A DNA stretch of 64,000 nucleotides, taken from Hyparrhenia diplandra. Its lineage: Eukaryota; Streptophyta; Magnoliopsida; Poales; Poaceae. This document shows positions 33,915 to 43,821 of this stretch, in pieces. Location of the stretch: assembly GCA_015847255.1 (NCBI GenBank), contig JADLZK010002630.1, positions 186,001 through 250,000 of the forward strand, written 5' to 3'. Each line of letters opens with the position of its first letter. The stretch's first letter is position 1. Made by a program: the position numbers and the translations under genes. The notes below the pieces were generated by a model. That model saw only the letters and a list, made by a program, of their open reading frames with translations. It had not been told where the DNA came from and made no database searches.

Positions 33915-33928
33915 GTACCGGCCGGTAC
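33915..33928. promoter_or_regulatory. Palindrome GTACCGGCCGGTAC in the XTH upstream region
   Basis: A perfect 14-bp palindrome is followed within 15 bp by GGCCGGCCGGTAC (33939-33951), so the pair also forms a larger inverted repeat. It lies about 190 bp upstream of the XTH TATA box. A role in binding a dimeric factor is only possible, not shown. Confidence 0.4.
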
Positions 33929-34101
33929 GACACCAATTGGCCGGCCGGTACGGTGTAGCTCAAAGAAGAGAGAGCTAGAAACGAAGCAAGTCATACTCCA
34001 GAGAGCGAGGTTGCTTGCTTAGCTTGCCTGGCTAGCTACTACGAACGGAGTACTATATCTTTGCACCCTGTCATCAGGGGTTGGCTTCTTGACTCCTTAA
34101 G

Positions 34102-34109
34102 CATATATA
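34102..34109 (+). promoter_or_regulatory. TATA box of the XTH gene
   Basis: CATATATAGG lies about 45 bp upstream of the ATG at 34150, giving a very short 5' UTR of roughly 15-20 nt if transcription starts 30 bp downstream. The ATG has a strong context (CAGCCATGG). Confidence 0.55.
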
Positions 34110-34149
34110 GGAGGTGTGTACTAAGTAGAGTTACGATAATCTAGCAGCC

Positions 34150-37100
34150 ATGGCACCATCAAGTGCTGCTGCTCTCGCTGTCCTGATGCTTGTCAGCTGG
34201 GCGGCGGTTCTCGGCGCCCGCGCGTCGCTGGACACGTCGCCGGTGACGTTCCAGTCCGGCTACATGCCGCTGTTCGGCGGGGGCAACCTCGTGCCGTCGC
34301 CCGGCGGCCGCTCCGTCCGCCTCAAACTTGACCGCCACACCGGTAAGAATGAATGATTCTGCAGCTAGCGCTAGAGCTTCTGTTCAATTATGAATTTGTT
34401 TCGTCTTCCTCTGCTTCTCATTTCTTCTGCTTGATCACTACTACTGTTGTAGTATTATATATGAATAATAATAAGCATATATGTAAATGATGAGATTCAT
34501 CGATCGTCCACCTGCTGCAGGCTCCGGGTTCGTATCAAAGTCGGCGTACCACCATGGATTCTTCAGTGCTTCCATCAAGCTGCCCGACGATCACACCGCC
34601 GGTGTCGTCGTCGCCTTCTACGTAAGTTGCTTCTTAACTGTCTCCACCGTACCAAAAATTCAATCGATATCTTGCTGTAGGTGCTTAGCTTATTAATTAT
34701 GTAGTTGTTGATGTCAAAGATTAACTGCATGCGGCATCAAGCAAAAGGTTCAGGAATTAACCACTTGCTTGCTCCTCGATGTTAATTTCCTTCTTGATTT
34801 ATTTTTATATATATACACATAGTCCAAGGTTTTATGTGCAATTTGGAGGGCCTACTCCTTATTAAAACTCTAAATTGATTTTAAAAAAATCATTATAAAG
34901 GCTTCTTCCACACAAAAATTTCTAAATTCCCCAATAAAGAAATCAATGTGTGTACACAGTATAGATGCGCGCACCGGCCACTTGCTCGTCTTGCTTCCTT
35001 CCGGTCTGCCCATGAATGAATTGGTCATCATCCATAGAATTTGTCCATGACACGAAACGTGTGCCGCCGTGCCTACACAAGTTGGTTACCAGAAAGTACC
35101 CTAGCCAGAACGCATGGAAAGAAAAAGAGTGGCTGCAAAAAAAACCTATATATCCAGCTTTTTTTTTTCTTTGTTTCTTTTGATTGACAAACCCAAAAGG
35201 CCTATCCAAGACTACCTTTTGGAAATTTCTACTTTCTATATGCTTGACGTCCTTTTTTTTTCATTTCGTTCGCTCAAAGCATTGGACTGGCCATAGCCGA
35301 AGCCGTCATTTTCTTTTCTGGCACCGTTAGCTTCCCGTATATTTGGTTTTTCTTCTCTTAATAAAAAACGGGTAAATCACCCGATCGTGAAAAAAAAAGG
35401 AGATGTAAAAATGGCTCATTTACTACAGCGTGTATAGCCCATTTTTCTTTGAAACAAAAGTTGTTTTTAGGAAGAGAAAACCATCTCGCCTGCTTTTCAA
35501 TTTGATATATCTTGGCCTCACCTGCCCACCCGGCAAGATGGATGTAACGTACGGCTTGGCTTTTATTTGCATATATGTCGACATGTCACGGAGTATCTTT
35601 AATTCATCTCTTAGCTTTTGTAGCTCGAAAACCACAAGTGCATCTATCGCCGCTGCCTTAGTGCTTAATTATGGCTCATGAGTCATGAGTGGTCGATGGT
35701 TAGTTAAGATCGAGTAGTGGTAGGCAGATGGAAAGCAAAAGCATCCATTAAAGATGACGGCCATTACATTTGCTACTAGCTCAACTGTAGTAGTGCGTGG
35801 TGGAAATGGTAGTAGGAGGCATGTACCCACTGGCGGCGGCAGGGGTATTCCTGGGTATGCCATGGAATACCCAAGATTTGGTGAAAACAACAAATATGTA
35901 TACACATCATTAATATATATACATATACATGTACTGTCTGTTGTTTAATTAGACAAAAAAACACGAATTTTTTGACTTGGAATACCCTGTCCTTAAGTTC
36001 TGGCTCCGCCGGTGCATGTACCTGTCACGCACTCACGCAACTGTGGACTTGTGGATCGGAGACGACACGACAAAGACGAAATGGCCGGCGCCTACAAAAA
36101 TTCTCGCGCGGCGGCCGCGCATCGCATCGTCATCATCATTTTTAAAGCTACCAGACACGTGTCACGTCCTTGCTCAAGCACATTGTTAGAGGAAGTATAA
36201 TAATAGATCGTATTAAGGACGTCCACAACAGGGAATATGAAATCGCTAGCGACTGCAAATAAAAAAAGAAAAAAAATACCACTGCAGGGTACAGAGGGGA
36301 GTGGGCAATGGAAGGCAGAGAGAGGACATTTCTTGGGAAGTGAGCGAGCTGGGCGACGAGCTCCGCGATAGCTAGGAGGTTTGTGAACTTTCTCTCATCA
36401 TTTCATTGGCTAATTAACAGCTCCTCCTAGATAGCAGTTTGTCGTTGTTGGGGGACGCCCTAAATGCTACGTAAGGAGAAAAAGTAGTGGAGGGAGAAGA
36501 AGCACGGCTAGATTGGGCCGGAATTGACACGTGATCGCCTAATCGTTGGAGCTCGAAGGTGACGTAGGGGTTGGCGAACTCGCCGCCGGGCGGCAGCAGC
36601 AGCTGGGGCGCGAGCAGCAGCGAGGAGCGGAGGAGCCGTGGTGAGGGGAGGGGGGGCGCGAGGAGGCCGGCGCACCGGGCGGGGCGGCGCGGCGGCTTGA
36701 GGAGGGGGGCGGGCGGCGGCGCTGCGGCTGCAGGGGGGGGGGGGGGGTGTGGAGCTGGTGCTGAGATAGATACGAACTATTTTATTGCTTGCTTATCCCC
36801 AAAGAGATTACATGCCTCTACTTATATAGCCCGGCTAGTGGGACTTGTAATCTAAGCAATCTATCTATAAGGTTTCCTTATACGATTGGAATATCTTTTA
36901 CAATCAATATTTATTTATTTCCTAATAAGGGCATTCCTTATAGATTAGAATATTCCCTTTTACACACCAAAAAGTCCTAAGATAATCCTAACTTAAAGAC
37001 GGGCGTAATCGACACGGACGGAAGGAGGGAGGAGGGGCGGCGGTGGGGGCCGGCCCTCCGGCCGCGCGCACCCTAGCCCCCCTTGTGGGCCGGGCGGCCG

Positions 37101-38939
37101 CCGCGTCAGCCCTTTAGCCCTTCCCGGGCTGGCCAATTCTAGGTCATGACAGGTCACATGAACCAAAAAAAAAAAACTAAAGAGAAATAAGTGGGATATG
37201 CTTTAACCGTAAAAGAGCTAACTATTACGGTATATAAGTGAGTTGAGAAAAGGCCGTAAAAAAAACTTAATAGCAAGCAGACTGTATATTAGCCTTGCTC
37301 TTACATTGCTCTTACGCACTCATTGTTTTTCTCTCTTTTTTACTAGTTGAGACATTATCCTGACCCATTAATAGAGGACCAAATAATAGCGTTATCTGGT
37401 TTACCGCCTAGTGCCTGGAGATGCCGGCCTCACCGTGCACAAACACAAACCATCCTACTTGTTAGTAAATCTTAGAAATATCATATCATCGCTAGACGTA
37501 AATCCCATACAAATTTAAAAAAGAAAAAACAGAGATTGATCACATTTATATGAGGATCAAAATGCAAATAAGGACCTACTTGGTATAGAGCTCTGTCTGA
37601 TTGTGGTTCTCTATGGAATTTGATTCTTGAAGAAAAAGTGATTTTATGACTTAAATAGATTTTCTTGGATTCTTTAGCATAAGCTCTAAAAATGACGATG
37701 AAAAATTACTTCACATTGAGTCAGAAGAAGCTACTTTTTTTAGATCCCAGTTTCTTAGCTCATTTGAGAGAATCACTTAAACAAAAAATTTGCCAGACCT
37801 CCTGCTGCATTGCACAAGGAATCAGCTAGCTCTAGGAGTTCTGCTAAACACAGGGCATAAATCAAATATACAAGAAGTTCCTCAACGCATTAAATCTTCA
37901 TTTCAAATATGCTTGTCATTTATAGATACAAAAGTTTTGCTATATATAGTTTTTTTTTCCTCCCAATTTATATGACGACTTTGGCATTCCTAGATATAAA
38001 GTTTTTCTTATATACATCTAATTTATACTTTAGTAAAGAATATTTACATAAAACGATCTCACCGAGATAATATACGATAGCTTGATTAATTTAACTAATC
38101 AATTGTGCGTGTGATGTGCCATCGATCAGCTGTCGAATGCGGACGTGTTCCCTGGCAACCACGACGAGGTGGACTTCGAGCTGCTGGGCAACAGGCGTGG
38201 CCACGAGTGGCGCGTGCAGACCAACATCTACGGCAACGGCAGCACCTCCCGCGGCCGCGAGGAGCGGTACCTCCTCCCCTTCGACCCCACGCTCCGGCCG
38301 CACGCCTACGCCGTCGCCTGGACCCCGACGGCCATCCTCTTCTACGTCGACGGGACGCCCATCCGCGAGGTGGTCCGCGTGCCGGCCATGGGCGGCGACT
38401 TCCCGTCCAAGCCCATGTTCGTGTACGCCACCATCTGGGACGGCTCCGCCTGGGCCACCGACGGCGGGCGCTACAAGGTCGACTACGCCTTCGCGCCCTT
38501 CGCCGCCGACTTCTCCTCGCTCGTCCTCAGCGGCTGCCCCGCCGACGACCTCATGGCCGCCGCAGCCGATGAGTGCCAGGTGGCCGTGATGACGGCGGAC
38601 TGCGCCGTCATGACCGCCGCCAAGCGCGCCGCCATGCGGCGATTCCGCCGGCGGTACCTCCTGTACACGGTGTGCCACGACGTGTACCGCTACAACGGCA
38701 CCATCTTCCCCGAGTGCGACGACGACGCCGAACGCCACGACTTCCACAAGTGGGGCGAGTCCAAGCGCGTGTCGCCCAGCAGCCACGGGTACAAGCAGCC
38801 GCAGCAGCAGCAGCGCGGACATGGCCGTGGCCGTTGCCGTGCCTGGCCGGCCCGATACGTGGCCGGCCGTTGGAACATTACGTGTCGACTAATAGTGATC
38901 TATATGGTGCCAGCGGTACGGTTAATACTAGGAGATTGA
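34150..38939 (+). CDS. XTH: Xyloglucan endotransglucosylase/hydrolase (GH16), three exons
   Basis: Exons: 34150-34342, 34521-34621 and 38130-38939, with GT-AG junctions (CG/GTAAG, CAG/GC; TAC/GTAAG, CAG/CT), giving about 367 residues. XTHs cut and rejoin xyloglucan in the cell wall. Residues 1-25 are a signal peptide (MAPSSAAALAVLMLVSWAA). YMPLFGGGNLVPSPGGRSV and KSAYHHGFFSASIKLP are typical of group III. The catalytic box in exon 3 is HDEVDFELLG, with both glutamates and the aspartate present. NIYGNGSTSRGREERY, then the C-terminal XET domain with CHDVYRYNGTIFPEC, follow. Members usually have 280-350 residues; the basic, glutamine-rich tail after GESKR (about 70 residues) is unusual and may read into former 3' UTR. 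Intron 2 (3.5 kb) carries two MITEs and an LTR-like piece. A Helitron begins 124 bp after the stop. Confidence 0.88.
35828..36014. mobile_element. 187-bp hAT-like MITE in XTH intron 2
   Basis: Ends CACTGGCGGCGGCAGG and GGCTCCGCCGGTG are inverted repeats (CACTGGCGG against CACCGGCGG). CATGTACC flanks both sides (35820-35827 and 36015-36022), an exact 8-bp duplication. GGGTATTCC and GGAATACCC near both ends place it in the same family as the 816-bp element at 30076, in the opposite orientation and with most of the interior removed. Confidence 0.8.
36560..37010 (-). mobile_element. LTR-like promoter fragment and start of a proline-rich frame
   Basis: On the minus strand about 36980-36765 resembles a plant Copia LTR: AT-rich U3 and a TATA box (GGGCTATATAAGTAG, 36821-36835 on plus). 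The end CTATCTCAGCA is followed by GC-rich DNA reading APPPAPLLKPPRRPARC (36760-36570). A poly-G run of about 14 (plus strand, near 36736-36749) lies at the junction. No second LTR or target duplication was found, so it is a fragment. A rearranged host promoter is an alternative. Confidence 0.35.
37572..37857. mobile_element. PIF/Tourist-like MITE in XTH intron 2
   Basis: It starts GGACCTACTTGGTATAGAGC and ends GAGTTCTGCTAAACACAGGGCA, weak inverted repeats of a type common in grasses. TAA flanks both sides (37569-37571 and 37858-37860). It is 286 bp with no coding capacity. The ends have diverged, so a hAT-type MITE is possible. Confidence 0.5.
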
Positions 38940-39366
38940 TGGAGTTAGTATTTTTTTTTTTGTTGGGCTATACCTATACCAGCTAGTACACGTATGTCAT
39001 GTCCTGGCGGATACAAACAAGCATACAGTACATGGCACTACTGCCATGGACACACACATACATCTTTACTTACTACTTAAAAAGGATGAAAGGAAGATCA
39101 TTTTTTCGTGCGGTAAAAATTTCGGTCCGCTCGTCGCTTCGCCCGTGCGATCCCCGCACAGTAAAAAAAAGAAACCAACGTCACCGTGCGATCCCACATG
39201 GAAGGAAAATAAATCGCGTGATAAGAAGGAAACGGCTCCTTCCTCTCCTCCTCACCAGTAATCTCTCCCCGTACAATCTCCCGTGGAAGGAAAATAAAAA
39301 TACCGCTCCTTCCTGTCCCCCTCACCGGCCATCCCTCTCCCCTGTGCGATCTGGAGTCCCGAGGCA

Positions 39367-39900
39367 GTGGAGGGCAGGGTGATGGCGACAGCAGGTCCTG
39401 GCGGCCCCTCCCTCACCCCCGCGGGAGCTCCTCCCCTCGCTCCCCTCCTCTCTAGCGCCTGCGCAGCCCGGCCCCTCGCGCGCTCGCCCGGTCAGGAAGT
39501 CGACACGGACCATCCATGTCGACATCATCCTCGGCACCTCCTCAGCGGCTCCGTCGAAGTCACTGACTCCTACACCGGTAAATCTTCCAACCCCCGCCTC
39601 CTGTTTGTCAATCTGTCGCGAGGGTTCATCTACTCAGGGTACACGCTTCCATGGATCAATTTGTTATCCTCAATCTGCCAATCCGTGGATCAATGTGTGC
39701 GCAGGCTCGGTCCGCCCGGGTTCCGATCTGGTCCTCGCCGGAGGAGGAACTAGAGGAGATGAACCCTAGCGCCGGGGGCAGCCAGCAGCAGCAGTACCAG
39801 TCCGGGCGTCATCACCATCATGGCAGCGACAGCCATGAGCCAGGTTGTCCCCTGGTTCAGTCAACTGTACAAGTTAGTCACTGCCCTCCCTCTCCCAGGC
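39367..39900 (+). other. GC-rich captured leader or first exon, gene not recognised
   Basis: Between the Helitron 5' end and the first recognised fragment lies promoter- or leader-like DNA. A possible ATG at 39760 opens MNPSAGGSQQQQYQSGRHHH, and a donor-like GGTAAATC lies at 39579. It could be the 5' part of any captured gene. I cannot assign it. Confidence 0.2.
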
Positions 39901-40499
39901 TCTCTTTATTAGTTTTTTTTTGCAGGTCCTCTTATTTGATCCTTGATCCCTGGGATGTTGTTTTTTCTATAGATGCGAAGTGGAGTAGTAATTATGGCAA
40001 TTTAGTCCGACTGCTTTTGAAACTGTATGTATATGTAGGCTACTGATCGGATGGTGTCCTTTGAAACTGCTATTTGGTTGTTCTGTCATTATTGCAATAT
40101 CAAAATCCACGATTTGAGAAGCTTTTACTAAAAGAGTGTTCTCTGTAGGTACTTTATCTGTTGGGTAAGTACTCCTATACAAAATTTGATTTTCTCTCAA
40201 CTCTCATACTCCATATGAAGTCGAATGACAAACTGGGGTATTGGTCAATTTAAACAATGGTACACACACAGTAGTGGAAAGGTTGTGGTCAAAGCTTTTG
40301 TTTTGCCTTTTCATGACAGTTGCTGGTTTTAGTTGTTCAGATTTATAGCGGAAAGTTAATCTGGTTTTGGCACTGCCTTAGGTTTTCTGATGTGATGTTG
40401 CACTTCGGTAATTATCTCATTGATTATAGAAGGTGCAAACTTTCTTATGGGCTCGAATGATTGCTTACAATTTCTTGGTGTTTGGTTTGTGCTGCTCAG

Positions 40500-40607
40500 G
40501 CTTGTGGGTGGAGCTGGAGACCTGAAGCTGACTAAAGATGGAAATTACTTTTCAAAAAAAAAAAAAAAAAAAAGACTACGGATGGGAACACCCTCTTGAA
40601 TAAAATG
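40500..40607 (+). pseudogene. CCT-zeta (CCT6) chaperonin exon fragment in the Helitron
   Basis: After the acceptor GCTGCTCAG, bases 40500-40545 read LVGGAGDLKLTKDGN, the apical start of the T-complex chaperonin zeta subunit (family wording GGAGDIKLTKDGNTLL). A run of 19 A (40554-40572) interrupts, and 40578-40607 read TDGNTLLNKM, so the DGN part occurs twice around the A-run. CCT folds actin and tubulin in the cytosol. Only about 20 of some 535 residues are here. Confidence 0.65.
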
Positions 40608-40906
40608 GTATGACACTACCATTCACCGAAACATTTTAAAGACATTGTAACTTGGTCGTGTTCCCATACTATTGAAGGAAATGGTATGACACTATCTGCA
40701 GGCAGTAATATATATCTGATTGCCTATTGGTCTTCTATAGGTTGTAATGAAAAGCTGGGTCTGCTAGGCTGAAGATTTTTCGATATAAGTCTACATCTCT
40801 GCGATGGGATAAGGCAACTTGATCAAGCAGAAGGTGAAGCATAGCCCTTTTGATATGGACATACAACTTTTGTCTCTATGTGATAATAGTTTCTAATTTT
40901 GCAGCC

Positions 40907-41329
40907 CTTGTGCTCTTTGTGACACGACCTGCTTGAAGGTACAGCTTATATCCATGTTACATCTTCACTCAGTTTTAGTCCTTTGAGTGCACATCTGTTT
41001 TTGTTCCAGACAGTGTCTAGGTTATTAAAATTCCTTTTGCTATCTGCTGTAGTTTCATTCAGTTGAAAGAATATATTTTAGCAAAATCAGTCAAGCCAAA
41101 TTTGCATGCATCAATCCATGAGTTTCCTATTGCCGTAATTTCTTGAGATGTCATTTTTGTAGTACTGAACTGATGTTTTCTGGTGACTTGCATTTTTATA
41201 TTTTCCCCTTATTCTGTTCCTTGTTCCATACCCCAGGCACTCTCCAAAAGGATCCACTATGGGAAGATTGTGGCAGAGTCCAAGTTTCTAGAGTTGACTG
41301 AAGCTTACACGCTAGCCATAATAGCCCAG
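40907..41329 (+). pseudogene. Chorismate mutase fragment (two exons) in the Helitron
   Basis: Exon 40907-40940 (TTGCAG/...AAG/GTACAG) gives PCALCDTTCLK, and exon 41237-41329 (CCAG/...CAG/GTCTGT) gives ALSKRIHYGKIVAESKFLEL then TEAYTLAIIAQ. These are joined in phase and match the C-terminal part of plant chorismate mutase, which turns chorismate into prephenate in phenylalanine and tyrosine synthesis. SKRIHYGK carries basic residues of the effector/active-site region. The flanking exons are missing, so this is a captured fragment that could at most be spliced into a chimeric transcript. Confidence 0.75.
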
Positions 41330-41895
41330 GTCTGTGCTTAAACAAATGATTAGTTACATGGACATAAAAAAGGAGAAGCACATGCATGATTCTAAACATA
41401 CAGATCCATCGACACTTCCAAAGTTAGCATATCTATTCTAAACTTTTCTTATAAAATCGACTCCATTTAAGTTTTTTGTTAATTCAGATAAACAAGCATG
41501 CACACACTATCCTTTTAAATTTTTTTTTGTGTGGCTCTGCCTAGGAAAGACATTTCGATCTGTGGCAACCAGCACAGTTCCACATAGTGCAGCAATAGAA
41601 GGAATGAGGGCTTGGTTTCTATGATTGAGCACAACAAACATTTTAAAATCATTTTGTTATTTTCTTAATAGTACTGTGTATCTACAGTGGTCTTATTGAA
41701 AGCAAAAGAATTTTTTTCTCAATAGAATGCAACAATGGTCTTTGAGAGTTTTGAATGGAATGAAACCTTTAACAGTGCCATAAATAAGTTTAGTTGTTTC
41801 TACTGTGGGGATAAGGGCGAATAGCCATTTACTGATCTTTGAGAGATTTTTTTACTCATAATACACACACAAGAAACTGCAACAATTCAGTCCAG

Positions 41896-41981
41896 TGCTC
41901 CCTGTTCAATCAACTGGTCTTTAACTAAATGATTGAATTGCTCCCTGTTCAATCAACTGGTCTTTAACTAAATGATTGAAT
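41896..41981 (+). repeat. 43-bp perfect tandem duplication
   Basis: The unit TGCTCCCTGTTCAATCAACT... is present at 41896-41938 and again at 41939-41981 without a difference, inside the Helitron. Confidence 0.85.
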
Positions 41982-42032
41982 TTGGCCTGTACTGATGTAG
42001 CCCTGTAAACCCACAACTGCTCTTTGTTGCAG

Positions 42033-42320
42033 TCTACAGCCACAACCACTATCAACAGATATACCACCAATCTTTACAAAGGGGTCAGTTTGACTTTGCT
42101 ATGTAAATTTGTGTTTTCTGTAAAAAATGGGCGATATTCATTACAACATCGTTGATGGTCTGCAACAGATTCGGGTGGGTTTGATTGGGACCCCTGATGA
42201 CAACTACAATTTCGAACAAGAGACAAGAATCATTGTTGTGTACGGATTGAACGTTGGATAAATGGCGGCGATAAAGGTGAAGATGTGGTCCAGGGCTATC
42301 TGCAGGTACCTCTAGCTAAC
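42033..42320 (+). other. Exon-like segments of an unidentified captured gene
   Basis: After TTGTTGCAG (42032) comes STATTTINRYTTNLYKG. After CTGCAACAG (42169) comes IRVGLIGTPDDNYNFEQETR then IIVVYGLNVG and a stop. Splice-like borders suggest exons in the Helitron, but I do not recognise the family. A further segment at about 42598-42661 (LEEEEDLRILQEVSSSAQWR) ends at a CAG/GTATGT donor. Confidence 0.3.
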
Positions 42321-42942
42321 TGTTGTGATCGTTGTTGTGTAAATGGGTAATGCTAACTGTTCTACCTGCCAAAAACCTTTGTTTCATGAAGAGAATGGAA
42401 AGAGTAAGAAAGTTCCAAGTGCCACAAACATATGTTTATGTCAATTTCACTAAAGGAATTTTTGATCAAATGTTTATTTGCATTTTTGTATGTTGAGTGC
42501 TAAATGGTAATCAGCTAAGTTGATCAAATGTTTATTTGCATTATGCAACTGAATTGATTTACATGAACACGAAAAAAGAGCGCAGCTGAATTGTTTTACA
42601 TGAACCTGGAAGAAGAGGAAGATCTAAGGATTCTTCAAGAAGTTTCTTCGAGTGCACAGTGGCGTCGTAGTCAGGTATGTGCAAAATCAGTTTTGCTATC
42701 TACTGATCCACAATGCATCATTGTACAAGTCAGGTTTTAGAAGGCTGGGGAGTTCAGATTTTAAGACATCATCTCATGTTATTGAAAGTTTATATTTCAG
42801 TAGTTTGCCAACTACTGTATAGTGGAACCATCCTCTATTCTTTTGTGAGAACTGATGCAATCGATTCTTTATGCCTCTCTTCCGCATCTTGCCCAGCGAA
42901 GGAACTGAGTTCTTTATCTTATGTTGTTTTGTTGCATTGCAG

Positions 42943-43137
42943 GTCTTTGGGGATAAAGATGGTACAATTTTTGGTGGTTTAGTTGAGGTTTCATTGCAGC
43001 CATCCGATTCAAAGAAGTATAAGGTTTCGCCTCAACATTTACATAAATTGTTTGTTAATTTTTTTTTTGGTGCTGAATATTCTGCAAATTAATCTTGCAG
43101 GGACCAATAATTCCTTTGTTTTCACTAATTTGTACAT
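42943..43137 (+). pseudogene. TLDc-domain protein fragment (OXR1-like) in the Helitron
   Basis: Exon 42943-43023 (GCAG/...AAG/GTTTCG) reads VFGDKDGTIFGGLVEVSLQP then SDSKKYK, and exon 43101-43137 (TTGCAG/...) reads, with one base borrowed, GTNNSFVFTNLY. These match the TLDc signature (GDKxGxxFGGLxxxPLKP, then GTxxTFVFT). TLDc proteins are linked to oxidation resistance and V-ATPase regulation. One base is missing at the junction for correct phase, and the domain ends after the second piece. Confidence 0.7.
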
Positions 43138-43770
43138 CGCCTGTCATATCACTGACCATGCTCGGCACTCTCTTCTCACATCTCCGGATATGCTGGCCAC
43201 CGTGGTAGTCGGATCCGCCACCTGCACACCCCGCTGTTTAGGGACCTTCCCCGGCGGAGGCCGAGGTCGAGGCCCGATTGTGCTGCATGCCTTTTATTTT
43301 CTTTTTGTTTTTTTATTTGATTAACCGTAGCAAGCAGCAAACCGCCTTGGAAAATAGGTCCTTTACCGTGACCTTAACAACTGGTTTTTGCCTGGCACGG
43401 TTAAAGAATTGTGTAGTAGTGCAATCCAATGATGCAGATATCATATCATGCTCAAAAGAATCATTTTGCATATTCCAGTTGGGTTTATAAGCCTGCGACG
43501 CCTATGTTAATTACATGAATTTTGTCTTTCTCGTGCGATCTGTGTTTTTAATATAATAATGTAGTTATCCGTAGCAACGCACGGGTGTTTAACTAGTATT
43601 CATATATATGTACACTTTACTCTCTTGTTTCGTTCTCATAACAATTTACTAACTGCAGTTCGTATCTTCTAATTTGATTTGTAGTAGCAGTGCCTGCAGG
43701 AAACGCAATGCAATAATGCAACAAAAGCTGCCAAGTTCATAGCAACATTTTTTTTTTTTGACGCAAAAAT

Positions 43771-43793
43771 ACTGTGGGGGAGGTCCCCACAGT
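43771..43793 (-). other. 3' stem-loop of the LINE
   Basis: ACTGTGGGG/ACCTC/CCCCACAGT forms a nine-pair stem 11 bp before the poly-A tail. In several L1 and stringent LINE families such a 3' hairpin is bound by the reverse transcriptase. The exactness of the stem despite broken ORFs supports that role here. Confidence 0.55.
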
Positions 43794-43821
43794 TTGATTT
43801 TCATTAATTAAAACACCAGAG

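Larger units (their letters stand above)
39063..43596 (+). mobile_element. Non-autonomous Helitron carrying gene fragments
   Basis: The left end reads A/TCTTTACTTACTACTTAAAA (TC at 39063), as in grass Helitron 5' termini. The right end has the hairpin CCGTAGCAACGCACGG (six pairs with one bulge), then GTGTTTAACTAG/T with CTAG at 43593-43596, so it sits between host A and T with no duplication. The 4.5 kb in between has exon pieces of at least three unrelated host genes, all on the plus strand with introns kept: CCT-zeta, chorismate mutase and a TLDc protein. No RepHel gene is present. It lies 124 bp downstream of the XTH stop and may have replaced or displaced its 3' UTR. Confidence 0.65.

Noticed and set aside
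38091..38822. 243-codon minus-strand frame opposite XTH exon 3
   Set aside because: It mirrors a high-GC coding exon; the plus frame has the GH16 catalytic box.
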